A stretch of DNA of 64,000 bases from Diphasiastrum complanatum (GCA_029204225.1 MU832021.1:1-64000); one strand, 5' to 3'; counted from the first letter of the stretch, positions 12,801-23,941 are shown. Notes: generated by a model not told the origin, from the letters alone. A program made the numbers and translations.

Positions 12801-13016
12801 GTCAGTTACACAAGAAGGATCTTTGATCTGGAGACCTAGTCCTCATGTACAAAACTAAGGCGATCAAAAAAAAGTTGAAGTTCACAGGCAAAGGCCCGTA
12901 CCGCATAGAGGAAATCCTAAGCCATAGAGCTATAACCCGTGAACAACTTAATGGGATGCCATTCGATACACCCATCAATGGTAGCCGACTCCACAAGTAC
13001 TGGCCATCACAGTAAG
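9889..13016 (+). pseudogene. Gypsy-1 pol (protease linker, RT, RNase H, integrase)
   Basis: The RT spans 10271-11218. A TGA at 10634-10636 sits where the family has Arg before FCV, consistent with CGA to TGA. The catalytic motif is FLDD (10937-10948) rather than YVDD or YIDD. RNase H at 11219-11690 is broken by several stops but keeps YTDHQPL. Integrase starts about 11960: zinc-binding His/Cys residues (HEGMGGGHF, then CDMCQRA), first catalytic Asp in WGLDYIGPI (about 12181), second Asp in SDHRIHF (about 12357), Glu in WHVESSN (about 12468). A frameshift separates the first Asp from the rest. The C-terminal tail reads LHKYWPS near 12990. It would have copied and inserted element DNA; now it is dead. 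Confidence 0.85.
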
Positions 13017-13960
13017 ACAGATCTAGCTAGGTGATGACCATCCACACAACCAAGAAATAGATCAAGCCCCATCAAAAGTCATCACTATCAAATCTAATCA
13101 AAATAAGTAAGATCTAAGTAGATCTAGTCAGATCAAGCCAAATCCCACAAGATTCAACAAGATCAGACAAGATTTGGACAGATCAGACAAGATCCAAAAA
13201 GATCCAAGAAGTATTTAGATCTGGATGGGATCAAAAGAGTAGCAGATCATCATCAGATACAACTTAGCCTAAAAAAATACAGATCAGAGTGCAAATCTCG
13301 AGAAAAAGTACCAAAAATAGGGGTGAAAACCACTTAAACTGATGGATCAACAACCAGATATTCATAAGAACTCTCGCAGGTTTCTCCATAGTCAGATCCG
13401 ACCTAGATGTAAGTGTATACCAGACTACAAGAGTTTTAGATTAGAGAATCTGGAGGTAACACCAAAAACCACTAAAAAAGACCACTTTTTTCATGATTTT
13501 TTGAGATCCTTTGGGAACAAACTCTCGCAGCCTTGTCAATCATTGAATCTGACTCATATACATCCATGAAAATCTCTGCAAGAGTTATTGATGGAAAAAT
13601 CATCAAATCTGAGTGTATGCAAGGGTTCAGAGAGGCAAAATCTGTGGAACCTTCGTAGGGCATAAGATCTCAGAACCAACCTTCGCAGACACCATTTTTG
13701 GACTCAAGACAATGAAATCATCCTATTTGCATAGTCATATCTTGAAAATCGGAGATATAGAAAAGTGGTGCGAGAGCTCACTTCTTGAGAGAGTTCACCT
13801 GCTGACTCATAGAACCCTCGCAGGGACAATCAAATCACCTACTGAACCTTCGTAGACTTTTTGGGGTCTTATAATTGTGTGAAGAAGGTCTCTACCAATC
13901 TTGGTAAAGAACTGGACTAGGGAAAGTGCACTTCTCCTAATAGGCACTCTAGTTGTCCTC
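13017..13960 (+). repeat. Gypsy-1 3' region with AGATC-rich and AACCTTCGTAG repeats
   Basis: First comes a run rich in AGATC/AAGATC (13080-13215). Then come spaced copies of a motif close to AACCTTCGTAGA: near 13372, 13522, 13650, 13679, 13811 and 13846. The same motif in the same sense recurs in the leader of Gypsy-2, which argues that it belongs to this family. The function is unknown. Confidence 0.6.
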
Positions 13961-14490
13961 TATATTAGGGGAGAATTCGATTCATTTGGCACTTCATACA
14001 GTGAAGCTCTACCGAGATTTTTTGTGAATTTTCAAAATCCTCTGATTGTGACCAAACTTTGCATACACCTCCGTCTACTATCATAACCACCTACCATACA
14101 CTCACCCTCGGACTCCTTGGTCACGACATGGGTCCAGGCAGCCGGACCTCTCTTGCAAGCTATGGGCATTTACCCACGGCACTTCTCTGTCACCCTTAAC
14201 ATGCAGCTAGTCCTCATGGCCTACGCCACATGAGACAAGAAGAAAAATTGCTTCTACATAGAGTACAATGACAAACTACACTGGGTGCATATCAATGCTG
14301 ACTAGCTAGCGACAATAAGAATTGTTACTGGCAAATGGCAAAAATCCTCTCATCGAGGTGCCCCTGCTCTCATCCAACCGTATATAACTCCACTTGACCC
14401 TAAAACACAAACAAAGACTAACAATGGTTATTCGATAGAGGCTATCAATAATCCTATTATTCAATCCATTGCCTATCTGCTCAACAACTT
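13961..14490. other. Unassigned DNA
   Basis: No supported gene or repeat boundary seen. It probably holds further retroelement debris, since gypsy sequence lies on both sides. Confidence 0.35.
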
Positions 14491-14491
14491 T

Positions 14492-15110
14492 CTAGTCGGT
14501 CGTGTTAAAACAACAATGCTCACACACAGAATTACCAACAAAGGAAAGATCTACACTAGATATGCTAGAGTTACCTGGCATCTTAAAAGATGCCCCTTTA
14601 GCTTTCCATTTCTTTGGACATTCCTTCATGACATGACCTAGTTCCATGCAATTAAAACACGAATTGTCACTTCTGGCTTTCATAAAGGTTTCCTGGTCCA
14701 AGGTAGATCTTTTCTTCGGCTTACCAGAACCCGAAGACCCATCTTTTGCCTTATCTTTCGATTTCTTTGGAAAGAAAGGCTTCTTACCCTTTACGTCCGG
14801 CAAGACACCAGTCTCAGGCTTGGCCACTATACGAGTATCATCATAGATCCTGGCGAAGCGAACAGCATCCTCGAGGGCAAGAGGCTAGTTCCTCCTGACC
14901 TCTAGCTGATAGTCTCTTGGCAACCCAAGAATATAATGCAACTTTACCAAAAGAGGATCTATTCTAGTTGCAAAACAAGAATAGACCTCCTAAAATTCTT
15001 GTAAGTACTCGCATCCAATCTAACCTTCTGAGCCAAATCATCGAATCCTATAAAGAATTCCCTGGCCCCTCTGTAGTACCCTATGATTGGTCCACCTTTG
15101 TCCTCACGGA
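14492..15110 (-). pseudogene. Ty3/gypsy gag fragment with zinc knuckle
   Basis: Reading leftward, the capsid-like part gives AREFFIGFDDLAQKVRLD, then LHYILGLPRDYQLEVRRN, a stop, and LALEDAVRFARIYDD. A basic linker and a CCHC zinc knuckle follow (CFNCMELGHVMKEC, about 14620-14665). Gag packages element RNA. The frame is broken at least twice and no pol follows. The zinc knuckle and 'ALEDAV' region differ from Gypsy-2 gag, so this is probably another gypsy family. Confidence 0.75.
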
Positions 15111-15645
15111 ACTAAGGCAAACCATTAAATCCAACTCATGTGACCGAATAGCCACTGGGCCCATTCTGTGTAACCTTGCCTGTACCCTTCTCGAGCAGAA
15201 GCTTCGGGATTTTCAACATACTAGCATCCTTTCCACCATTATCCCACACACTAACCTCTATCCCCATTCCACTGCTACTACCTCCACTCACTGCGCTGCA
15301 ACTAACACACTAGCTAGCAAGCGCATGTGTGGCACTGCCTCCACCTCCGCTAGCCCTCCCCCCACATGACAATGCACTAACCCTCAACCACGTCATGATA
15401 CTGCTTTTGCTTTCACTACCTCTGTCACCGCACAACCATCCACTATTGTTGCCAATCTTGTTCCTATCATTCCCATCTCTCCACCCCCCATCGTTATTCC
15501 AGTTTCAGCTCCATTTTCCATCACTGTCACTTCTTCCATCCCCCTCCCATCACCATCCCATTCAGTCAGCTGAAATCAGATTCAATGTGAAGTATAGTTA
15601 TGAAATAACTACCTTCCCTACCCACGCAGATCATGATGGGGCAAG
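15111..15645. other. C-rich unassigned DNA left of Copia-2
   Basis: The plus strand is pyrimidine-rich with CCTCCACC-type low complexity; the Pro/Ser/Leu-rich frames here follow from base composition. Bases 15574-15604 repeat a piece of the Copia-2 LTR (15878-15908), suggesting a second partial copy of that LTR. Confidence 0.4.
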
Positions 15646-17005
15646 GGAGATTTGAAGAATGAGAATGGAGAAGAGAGCACGAATATTTCGGAATAGATCT
15701 CCCATTCTGATCGGTTGCTAGGTGCAAAAACAGTCTAATAGATAGCTAATGCTAAATGTAATCACAGCTTTAAGTGTTCTAATTGCCCAACAGGATCTTA
15801 AAAATGAATTCATACTCTAAAACAAGAGTACAGTCCATCGAAGAGATTAGAGATGGTTTGTGTGTGGTACTACGAAATCAGATTCAATGTGAAGTATAGT
15901 TCTAAAATAAATCGAAGAGCCGTGCGATATTGCGAATTCCTCAAGCGTCAAAGATAACCATTTTCTGATTAGAAACTGAGGAGTTGTAGATGTCCGTGTT
16001 CTGATCAGAATGAGTAAACAAACGCGATCAAACAACAATGAAAGTGCATTCAATTACAACAAGCATTCATCTACATTGTACACAGATAAAAGCAAGCTAT
16101 TGCTATATTACACTGAAGCACAATACAAATAGCAATTACAACAAAAAATTGACGGCGTAATTGGGAGGCTCAAATAATGCGTCTCATGGATGGAGCAACC
16201 CCTATTCTATGCTTGGACGATCTATTTATAGACTTCATCCATGTATTAATTACATTGAATGCTTGTCACCTAATTAGGAAAGCCGTTGTATTTGGAAGTA
16301 TATGGCATTTGTGACAACTGTACACAGTATATACGGTCAATAATTTAGCATCGTTGATGCGGACGAGGACGTCGCTGGAACTTTTCTCATTTATTTTAGA
16401 CGACTTTAGAGATTTTTCTCTCTTTTCGCATTTTTCGCTAAAAGCCGAAGGTGCCCTCAAAAAGACGGTGATGTCTTTAAAACGGTTTAACGCATGAAAA
16501 TAGATGACGTTCGGGATTTTCTCTCTCCGCATTTTTCACAAAGAGCCGAAGGTGTTAGAAACAGTTAAACTTTTGAACTATGCAAGTTTTCGCATTTCGA
16601 AGAAATGCGAAAAAGCTGAAGCTATTGAAAACATAGTGTATTTTTGCAGATTGTTGAAAAAGTAATGTATTTTTGTAGACTTGTTCTAAATGCAAGTTTT
16701 GTGGAGGTCCTTGAAGATGGCCAAGTCTTCAATGACTTCAAGTTATTAAACTTGACATCTGAACTTTGAAATTATGACAAGATTAGTTATCCTTTGCTGG
16801 AGATTAGCCGGAAGCCTGTTGTACACGTTCTTCAAATAAATTGGTTGTCTAAGTTTGTGAGTCCTGCAGATATCAGATGAGCAAACATAGAACCAAAGTT
16901 GGTTTCACCTGGACCTGATCAATGATCAATAAATATGCAAGAAGAATCATGAAAATAGAAATTAGTCATTCACCAAGAAGGCAACTATGGGCTTAATTTT
17001 CAACA
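15646..17005 (-). repeat. 3' LTR of Copia-2 (about 1.36 kb)
   Basis: In element sense it runs from TGTTGAAAATTAAGCCC at 17005 to a CCCATCA end at 15646, preceded by a purine tract (AAGAGGGAC). The terminal 44 bases match the stub at 23898-23941. A TATA box (TATAAATA) lies on the minus strand at 16223-16230, giving a U3 of about 780 bases. Confidence 0.8.
16411..16625 (-). repeat. Tandem-type repeats inside U3 of the Copia-2 LTR
   Basis: Two closely similar blocks, 16411-16453 and 16515-16554, share TTTTTC, CGCATTTTTC and AGCCGAAGGTG; a third weaker one lies at 16590-16625. Repeated blocks upstream of an LTR TATA box are often enhancers; that role is inferred. Confidence 0.6.
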
Positions 17006-17018
17006 GTCCCTCTTAAGG

Positions 17019-17490
17019 TCACTGTTGGTGCCTTGGTATCTTTGTTAGGTTTAGCTTGTTGAAGAATTTCTGGTGCTTGATCCCGGAAAGCACTTTGGTG
17101 AAGATGTCTGCGACCATTTCTGTTGTGAAGCAGTATTGAAGGATCACTTGGCCTGAGAAAATTTTTTCCCGAATGAAATGATACTGGATTTCTATGTGCT
17201 TGGATTTGCCATGAAATCTAGGATTCAGTGACAGTGAAATACAGCTCAAGTTGTCACACAGAATGGTGGTAGCATTAAACTGAGTGTGATGTAAGTCTTG
17301 AAGTAATAACCTGATCCATACAATTTCTTTTGAATCTTGACATGCTGCGATGTACTCTGTCTTTGTCGAAGAAAGCGCAACTAATTTCTGCTTTTTTGAG
17401 TTCCACGAAATCGGTCTCCTTGCCAGATAGAAACAAAACCCGGAGGTAGATTTTTTGGTAGAGACTATTCCTCCCCATCTGAGTCGAAAA
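17019..17490 (-). pseudogene. Copia-2 RNase H and C-terminus
   Basis: The frame reads STKKSTSGFCFYLARRPISW, then ALSSTKTEYIAACQDSKEIV, and ends VADIFTKVLSG, the standard copia RNase H and tail. It would degrade the RNA strand during reverse transcription. Its upstream edge, at about 17490, is the junction with the nested element; beyond it the frame is no longer copia RNase H. Confidence 0.85.
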
Positions 17491-19257
17491 TGATTCCTTC
17501 CAAATTTCATGTAGATGCTTGACTTTGAGGCTTGCTCCTTCTTCATGTGCATGTTCCTCCATGAGAAAATAAAGATTTCTTCTTGACTTATTAGGATCAC
17601 AAAGATCTAACATCATGTTACCATGATCTAGAGAATTAGACTTATCCAAATTGGCAAGACAATGCGTGGTATAATAACAAAGTGTTTGCATCATATCTTC
17701 ATGCTTGTTTACCATGCTAATCTCAGATCTAATGAGGCTAAATACTTCATTATGGAGATAAGTGTCTTTAGAAGATGATTCACTTACTCTCATAAAGAGT
17801 TTACAATTAGCCTCAATACAAATTTTCAAACTATGAGTGAACAAATCACTTTTGCTCTTACATGACTCAAGAGCATACATTCGATGAAATAACCATTTGC
17901 TTTCTAATTGATTTAAAGTCAATTTCAACCTTTTAAGACTTCATACTCAACTAGTATGGCTTTACTCCAATTTGGAGATGCAATGATCTCACTAAAGCAG
18001 ATTGATTTATCAAATGACATAAGAGAAGTAAGTATGAGATGTATACCACATGAGATATGTTCCTCTTTCCCTTGAAATGTGAGCCACATGGAATCAACCA
18101 TATTTCTTGAGTTTCTTTTCGGAATCACAATTTGAGAGGGTCTCTCCTCCTCAATCCTTGGCACACTTGAACCTTGAGAAGGATTCTCCTCCTCAATCCT
18201 TGGCACATTTGAACCTTGAGATGACTCCTTAAGATCCTCTTCATGGTGCTCCTTTTTTATGGAAATCCAAGACCTCCATGTCTCATAATGATCACAACAA
18301 GTATGACCATTCAATATGCACTTTCTATGATTATCAAGATTACTTATGCTAGAAACATAAGTCCAAAAATCACCACAACTTTGCATGATTTTTCCAATAT
18401 TGAAATCAAAAGGTATTTCCATCTCAATAAGGCTAACTACTTCCTTATGGATATAAGTGTCCACTTTGGATGCTTCACTTATTCTCATAAGAAGTTTACA
18501 ACTTGCCTTTAAGATTGAAAACTTACAATTTTCAGATTTATGAATGAACACATCATTCATGATCTTATTGAAACCAAAAGATCCTACATTATGAAGATAT
18601 TTCCATTTCCTTGACTTCATAACTAATGTAAGCTTACAAGGAAAACATATTTTGCTATCTTTTAAGGCATTACACTCAACTAGCATTGCCTTAAGCCACC
18701 TTTGAGATACAAAAATCCCTTCAAAGCAAAATAGATCTTCATAAGTTGACATGAGAGCATAAATGAAATTATTTTCATTTTGTGATTGATGCTCCTTATT
18801 CTTGATTGATTTCTCTTGGATCATAACAATAAGTTTGAACTTATCTAAAGTTCCAAGCAAAATACTTTCCAAGGACATAAAATAAATCCAAGTTACTTTC
18901 ATGAAAGTGACATCTATCTTTGCATCTTGAACCAAACAATGCACTTCCAAATGAAAAATTTCAAAAGATTTGACATGTGTTTTGATGGACTCTTGAAGAC
19001 AAATCTTGCAAGTCCTTGTGAGACTCCAAGCCTCATTCACCTTTCCACAAAGGAAACACCTTTCCTTGGACTTGTCCTTCTTGTATTTGCATTTTGAACT
19101 TGAAGCTCCATCCTTCACCTCGGCCCCCTTGCTTTGGTTCTCCTTGGATGGACTGGTCTTCTTTTTTTAGCATCTTGAGAAAAAATATCCTCCCTTGCCA
19201 CAAAGGTTGCACTCATGATCCTTTCTTTCCTTCAATAGGATGCCACCTATTGATGCC
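17490..19257 (-). pseudogene. ORF of the nested copia derivative, duplicated modules
   Basis: The ATG at about 19257 opens MASIGGILLKERKDHECNLC, that is, the Gag start joined to a zinc knuckle (CNLCGKGGYFFSRC), then a stop. The frame continues with a second Cys-rich segment (CFLCGK). Two related modules follow, module A at about 18790-18230 and module B at about 18040-17520. Each begins like the copia integrase-RT linker (VSQRWLKAMLVECNALK; ASPNWSKAILVEYEVLK) and continues with a similar unfamiliar segment (CKLLMRISEASKVDTYIHKE; CKLFMRVSESSSKDTYLHNE). A one-base frameshift near 17930 splits module B, and a 48-base tandem repeat (VPRIEEE, twice) lies at about 18125-18220. No function is recognised for the segment after the linker. 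Confidence 0.65.
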
Positions 19258-20908
19258 ATGTGAATAAAAACTTGTGATATGATTTTACAAATGTAATTTG
19301 TGACTTTCAAGAGACTAGATTTGAACATCTTCAACAATCTAGAAGGATCTACAAAAGATCTAGCTCACAAACCTAAGAATCAATCTTCACAGTAATGACT
19401 AGTCACTTGGAAACTTTGCTTTGATCACTAAGACAAAAGCACACAATCTTTGAATCAAATCACTAAAAAAATCAGATCCAATCTCCTATTGGACTCATCA
19501 AATACCAATGACTCTTTCTTTTGAAAGTTGAAATGGATATGAAAAAGATTTGACACCTAGATTTTCCTTTTCACTTGACTAGTTCTCTCAACACTTGAGA
19601 TTCTTGAACAAAAGATGGGTTTTGTTTCAAATACATGAAAATCAAACTTAATCACTTCTTTTGGACTCACTCTTGACCCAAATAATCTCACACTTGAGAT
19701 TTAGAATGAATTTGATTTGATTTGACAACAAACTATACCACCAATTTTCACAAAGCTTAATAAATTAGACAACTAGAGATTCACAAAGATCTCAACCATG
19801 CATGAATACTCAAATATGGACTCCTCCTCATTTTAGACATCCAATGGGATCACAAATTGACCCTCACACTCTCACAAAGAAAGTTGAATAGAACTAATTT
19901 TAGTTGCATACATTCTTTGTCAATTTTTGCTCAACAAATTGAATTCAATCACTCCTATTGGATTCCACCAATTACTCTACCTTTTGAGACTTAAAATGAA
20001 ATTCAAAATCAAAATTTGTGATTCTTCTCACTAAGATATTGTGCTTCAAAGAGCTAATGCCACTTAGAAAGATTTGATCACTTAGGAGAAGACAAATTCT
20101 CCACCAATAACAACTCAAAATGAGCTTCTAGATCTTGCCCTCTACAAAGGAAGGAACTCTTAGAAAATTGGATCTCTCTCTACACATTTGTCATAGACAC
20201 CTTAATGAATCTTTTCAAACCTAACAATCACTCAAACAAATTGAGTAGGGTTGAACAATGTGATTTGGATCTCAATCTCTTTTCTAGAACTCTCAATTGA
20301 AGCCAATCTATGTCAAATTCTACAAAAGATTTGCATAGATGCTCTATATGCACTAGAAACTCTCAAAGGTTTCACTTGGAGGACAGATCCAAAGATGTTT
20401 TCTAGCAAATTGATGCTTCTAAACTTGACCCTATCACTCTTGAACAAATCTAGAGTGATGGTACAATGGATTTCAACCTCTCACTTTGCATATCACTCCT
20501 TAATCTATGATTTTTAGCAAAATCTCTCTCAACTTCAGCATGCACTCAAAAAATAAGAGATAATAAATTAATGCACCTAATTCAAGCTTCAAATTTAATT
20601 TCTTGGCTAATCTAATCCAAGAACTAATCAAGGAATTAGATTCTCTATAGAAAATGCTTGATTTTGCACCAAAAATCACTCAAATTGGGTATGTGAGCAA
20701 ATTTTTGAAATTTATCAGTCAAAACCGGAGCTGTATGGCCTCACACGTGTGAAAAGGGTTCCTACAGCCCACAACAAGATTTGGAGTAAAAATTTTGAGG
20801 ATAGCTATCAAATCCAACTCGTTATACAAAATTTGACTAGTTTCCAAAAAACTGCTAATTTTGGCTTTGATTTGGATTAACCCTATCAATTTCAACAAAA
20901 CCTCTTGT
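19258..20908 (-). other. Leader of the nested copia derivative
   Basis: This AT-rich stretch without a coding frame lies between the primer site and the Gag-like ATG, in the place of the ~1.1-kb leader of Copia-1. A TCACACGTGTGA palindrome lies at 20741-20752. Confidence 0.6.
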
Positions 20909-20925
20909 ACTTGGCTCTTATACCA
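20909..20925 (-). promoter_or_regulatory. Primer binding site of the nested copia derivative
   Basis: On the minus strand TGGTATAAGAGCCAAGT differs at two positions from the usual Met-tRNA site TGGTATCAGAGCCAGGT. It directly follows the LTR end CTTTTTCCACA. Confidence 0.85.
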
Positions 20926-21758
20926 TGTGGAAAAAGTACAAAAAGGACCAAGAGTGGATCCTAATCTGATCCTCAAGAGGGATTGGTTGTCAGATTACTT
21001 GATCTATCAATCTACTTCAGATTAAGATCAATCTAGATCAATTCTAGACACAAAATCCTAACAAGAACAATCATTAATTGAAGGTAAGTGTACTTTCTGG
21101 TTTCACACATGTGAAAAACTGTCTGAGTACGGACTCCAACCTAAAAATCAAGTACACATTGATAGAACCTCAAAACAATCAAAACAAATGTAGACAAATG
21201 GAGAGAATCACTCAAAATTGCTTTCAAAACCAAGATTGGTGTCTCACATTGATTATGGCCAAATGTGGCTCTATATATACAATAAGTGGGAGCTCGTGGT
21301 ACTTATCATCCCTATGATCCCACATGTGTGAAGGTGCTTTGTCATATGATGATTCATCATGCAAAACTGACACTTGGACAAAACCTTCTATTCTGAGCAC
21401 TTTTGGTCCATTTTCCTTCTATATGGAGATCTACTTGGAAATCTTCTAGAAGTCAAAATTCACCTACTTCAGCTTATTCCACACATGTGAGCTGTCCTCT
21501 ACACATGGGATATGACACCTAACCAAAGGATGTGGCTCATGCAATCAATAGATTGATGCCATGTGTCATATGTCTAGAAAACTAGTTTTTAGCCTTTTTA
21601 GCCACTAGAACTTGAATTAAATCATATGTACAACCTACATGATTATGGTACATGACAAGTACACTATTTTCACACGTGGAATCAGTCTCCACACATGTGT
21701 AATCATCCTATATACAAGATTTTTGGCCTCTACCAAGCTTATTTTTGCATTTTTCACA
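20926..21758 (-). repeat. 5' LTR of the nested copia derivative
   Basis: Its ends are inverted: TGTGAAAAATG at the start and TTTTTCCACA at the end. A minus-strand TATA box (TATATATAG) lies at about 21271-21279. It carries five CACRYGTG-type motifs, near 21101, 21321, 21479, 21670 and 21690. The start resembles the Copia-7 LTR start. Confidence 0.72.
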
Positions 21759-21760
21759 CA

Positions 21761-22551
21761 TCTTGACGACATGACTAAAAATTTCTTGATAATCCACTCC
21801 TTGGACTTGAGTGAGACCTTTAGCCACCAGCCGTGATTTCCATTTTGCAAAGGAACCATCAGAGTTGATATTCTTCTTGAAGATCCACTTGTTGTCGATA
21901 ACTCTCTTGTGAGTGGGGAAGTCGACCAGTGTCTAGGTCTGATTTGTCAAAAGTGAGTTGTACTCGCTTTCCATAGCTTCTTGCCACTCACAACATCCTT
22001 GGAGTTAATTGCTTTGGCTAGGCTCTTTGGTTCTTTTGATGAAGTCCAAAATGATTGAGGTGCATACCTCTCAGGAACTGTCCGAGTTCGTGAGGATCTG
22101 CGGACGTTGCTTCTTCTTGAATTTCTTCAAATATGTTCGAGCTAGTCTGATTTGGTCTGATGACAGGTACCGTTTGTGTCTCAGCCATGGCCTTGAATCT
22201 CTTGAAGCATTCAAAGACTTCAGATTTGTGCTTAATGAACATGATTGTAGACCATCTGGAGTAATCATCTATGAAAGTGATAAAATAGATTGCATCTCCT
22301 AATGATGGAGTTGGCATTGGACCACATAGATCGCTATGTACAAGATCTAATACATGGTTTGTTTTGATAGAATGTGATTCTGGAAACTTGTTTCTAGAGT
22401 GCTTCCCATAGATGCATGATTCACAAAAGAAAGATTTCCTATCTAATGAAGATGAGAAATTCAAACCAACTAAATTATTACAATGAATATAAGAAAGTGA
22501 TCTTGTATGACATGTGTCGAAATCGACTATGCCACAGAACAACACTGTCAT
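21761..22551 (-). pseudogene. Copia-2 integrase (truncated) and start of RT
   Basis: Integrase shows its zinc-binding tail (FCESCIYGKHSRNKF), then HSDLCGPM with the first catalytic Asp and FIDDYSRW. It jumps from FKAMAE straight to the linker, so the second Asp and the Glu are deleted. RT begins NKWIFKKNINSDGSFAKWKS and ends VVKM at the nested insertion. Frames alternate. It cannot have integrase or RT activity. Confidence 0.78.
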
Positions 22552-23854
22552 TTACATTTTCATTAGAGATACTAGCTAATGCAACTGAATTAGAGAGTAC
22601 ATGAAGATTTCCGACTCTAGTGCATGTAGTCAGAGTAGTATCTTTCTCGAGTATTGTACATTGCTCAGATGAGAAAGTAACAGTGTAGCCCTCATCGATT
22701 ATCTTAGGGACTGATAACAGGTTCTTTGACAACTGAGGAATATGAAGGATGTTAGGAACACAAATGGACAGATCATTGTTGAACCTGATCTTCATTGCTC
22801 CTTTGACTTCCATGCGTATGATGCTAGAATTTCTGAGGTAGATAAATTGGTCTCTGCTATAAGCTGTGTACTCAGTAAAACATTCCTTGCGAGAGGTCAT
22901 GTGTTAAGTAGTGCCGCTATCCAGGTACCAGTTATCACAGTCTGTGCTACTGTTGTAAGCCATTAACAAGTGTGTATCTGACTCCTTGAATTCCGCCATG
23001 TTGGAGGAGTCTGGCTGCTCCTGCTGATGTTGCTTCTTTGCCTCATTGTAGATCCTGATGCGACAGTCCTTGATGTCGTGATTAGCTCTTTTTCAATATC
23101 TGCAGAAAAGCTTCTTGCGCGATCCACCATGCTCACCTTGACTGTGAGATTTCTGCTGTTGCTGCTGCACTTGATTCTTGCCTTTGGAATAGTCTTTCTT
23201 TTTGGTGTATAGAGCCATGGATTTGTCTTCGATGGACAGGCTGCTAGTCTTTCTCTGCATTTTTTTTTGAAGAAGATGACCGATCTTTTGAAGCGTGAGG
23301 TCGGGTTGTGTGGAGAGCATCACCACAAAGTGCTCATAGGATTTTGGAAGAGAAGAAAGCAAGGTCATGATGACATCATAATATTGAATAGAACATCCTA
23401 CAGTTGATAACTGATCTAACATGGATTTGAAGCTGTTGATGTGAGAAGTGATGGCAGTAAAATCAGACATGCTAAAGGTAAAGAACTTCCTTCTAAGATG
23501 TAATCTCGTGGCTACATCGTGAGTCTCATAAAGACTTGATAACAAGTCCAGTGCTTCCTTAGAGGTTTTGCATGTGGTAATGTGAGATATTTGGGAGTCG
23601 GCCAGATTGAGTGTGATATATACTAGGGCCTTCTGATATTTGATCCTCCAGGCCTTTGCTTGATCACCATCTTATGGTTTTAGGTCTGCACCTTCCACTA
23701 CGTCCCAAAGATGATCTATCAACATCATTCTAAGTTTTAACCTCCAGATGTAGAAGTTAGAACCATTGAACTTGTCAATGACTCTAGCTTCAGTTAGTGA
23801 TGAAGATGAAAAGCTACCTATATGAGACATGATAACAATATACAAATGTAACAA
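22478..23854 (-). pseudogene. Copia-2 gag and protease
   Basis: Gag begins near 23830 (MSHIGSFSSSSLTEA, then FNGSNFYIWRLKLRMML) and is cut by a stop after DLKP. It resumes through the capsid region (KFFTFSMSDFTAITSHINSF) to a basic, Gln-rich tail, where the zinc knuckle is damaged (KLFCRY, stop). Protease keeps the active-site Asp (NWYLDSGTT) but a TAA follows in place of a normal codon. The GAG-pre-integrase segment (NLLSVPKIIDEGYTVTF) follows. Confidence 0.8.
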
Positions 23855-23880
23855 ACCTAATCTCTCGGTTTGTTTGAGCT

Positions 23881-23941
23881 ATGCGTTGATACCAATCTGA
23901 TGGGACAAGGGAGATTTGAAGAATGAGAACAGAGAAGAGAT
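23881..23941 (-). repeat. Primer site and 44-base 5' LTR stub of Copia-2
   Basis: On the minus strand TTGGTATCAACGCAT (23895-23881) is a copia primer site. To its right, 23898-23941 matches the end of the 3' LTR at 15646-15690. Beyond that Copia-3 integrase begins, so the rest of the 5' LTR is gone. Confidence 0.75.

Larger units (their letters stand above)
9889..13960 (+). mobile_element. Gypsy-1: decayed Ty3/gypsy retrotransposon
   Basis: Protease-side linker, reverse transcriptase, RNase H and integrase appear in gypsy order on the plus strand, followed by a 3' region with a recurring AACCTTCGTAG motif. The linker (SDLPEKAIARVDVDIHNHE) nearly matches Gypsy-2 (SDLPNEAIATVDIDIRNHE), so the two are one family. 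No LTR was recognised at either end. Integrase order and the GSRLHKYW tail suggest a non-chromovirus lineage such as Tat/Athila, but that is tentative. Confidence 0.82.
17490..21758 (-). mobile_element. Nested, rearranged copia derivative inside Copia-2
   Basis: In element order (right to left): an LTR of about 833 bases (21758-20926), a Met-tRNA primer site (20925-20909), a leader of about 1.65 kb, and an ORF that starts like copia Gag but goes directly to a zinc knuckle and then to repeated linker-like modules. No protease, integrase core, RT or 3' LTR is seen. It lies inside the Copia-2 RT, right after VVKM. The left edge looks like a deletion junction because the second LTR is absent. It could move only with proteins from another element. 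Confidence 0.75.
15646..23941 (-). mobile_element. Copia-2: Ty1/copia element, split by a nested insertion
   Basis: It reads right to left: a 44-base stub of the 5' LTR (23898-23941), primer site, gag, protease, a cut-down integrase, the first part of RT, then a 4.3-kb nested element, RNase H, a polypurine tract and a full-length 3' LTR. The RT centre with its YVDD box is missing, lost where the nested element sits. At its right end it meets Copia-3 in mid-integrase. Many stops mark it as inactive. Confidence 0.85.

Noticed and set aside
9889-13016. Possible endogenous pararetrovirus (caulimovirus-type) instead of gypsy
   Set aside because: An integrase with zinc-binding and catalytic residues follows the RT, and no movement protein is seen; this is Ty3/gypsy.
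15329-15655. 108-codon Pro/Leu/Ser-rich frame
   Set aside because: It arises from C-rich low-complexity DNA, lacks any domain, and runs into LTR-like sequence.
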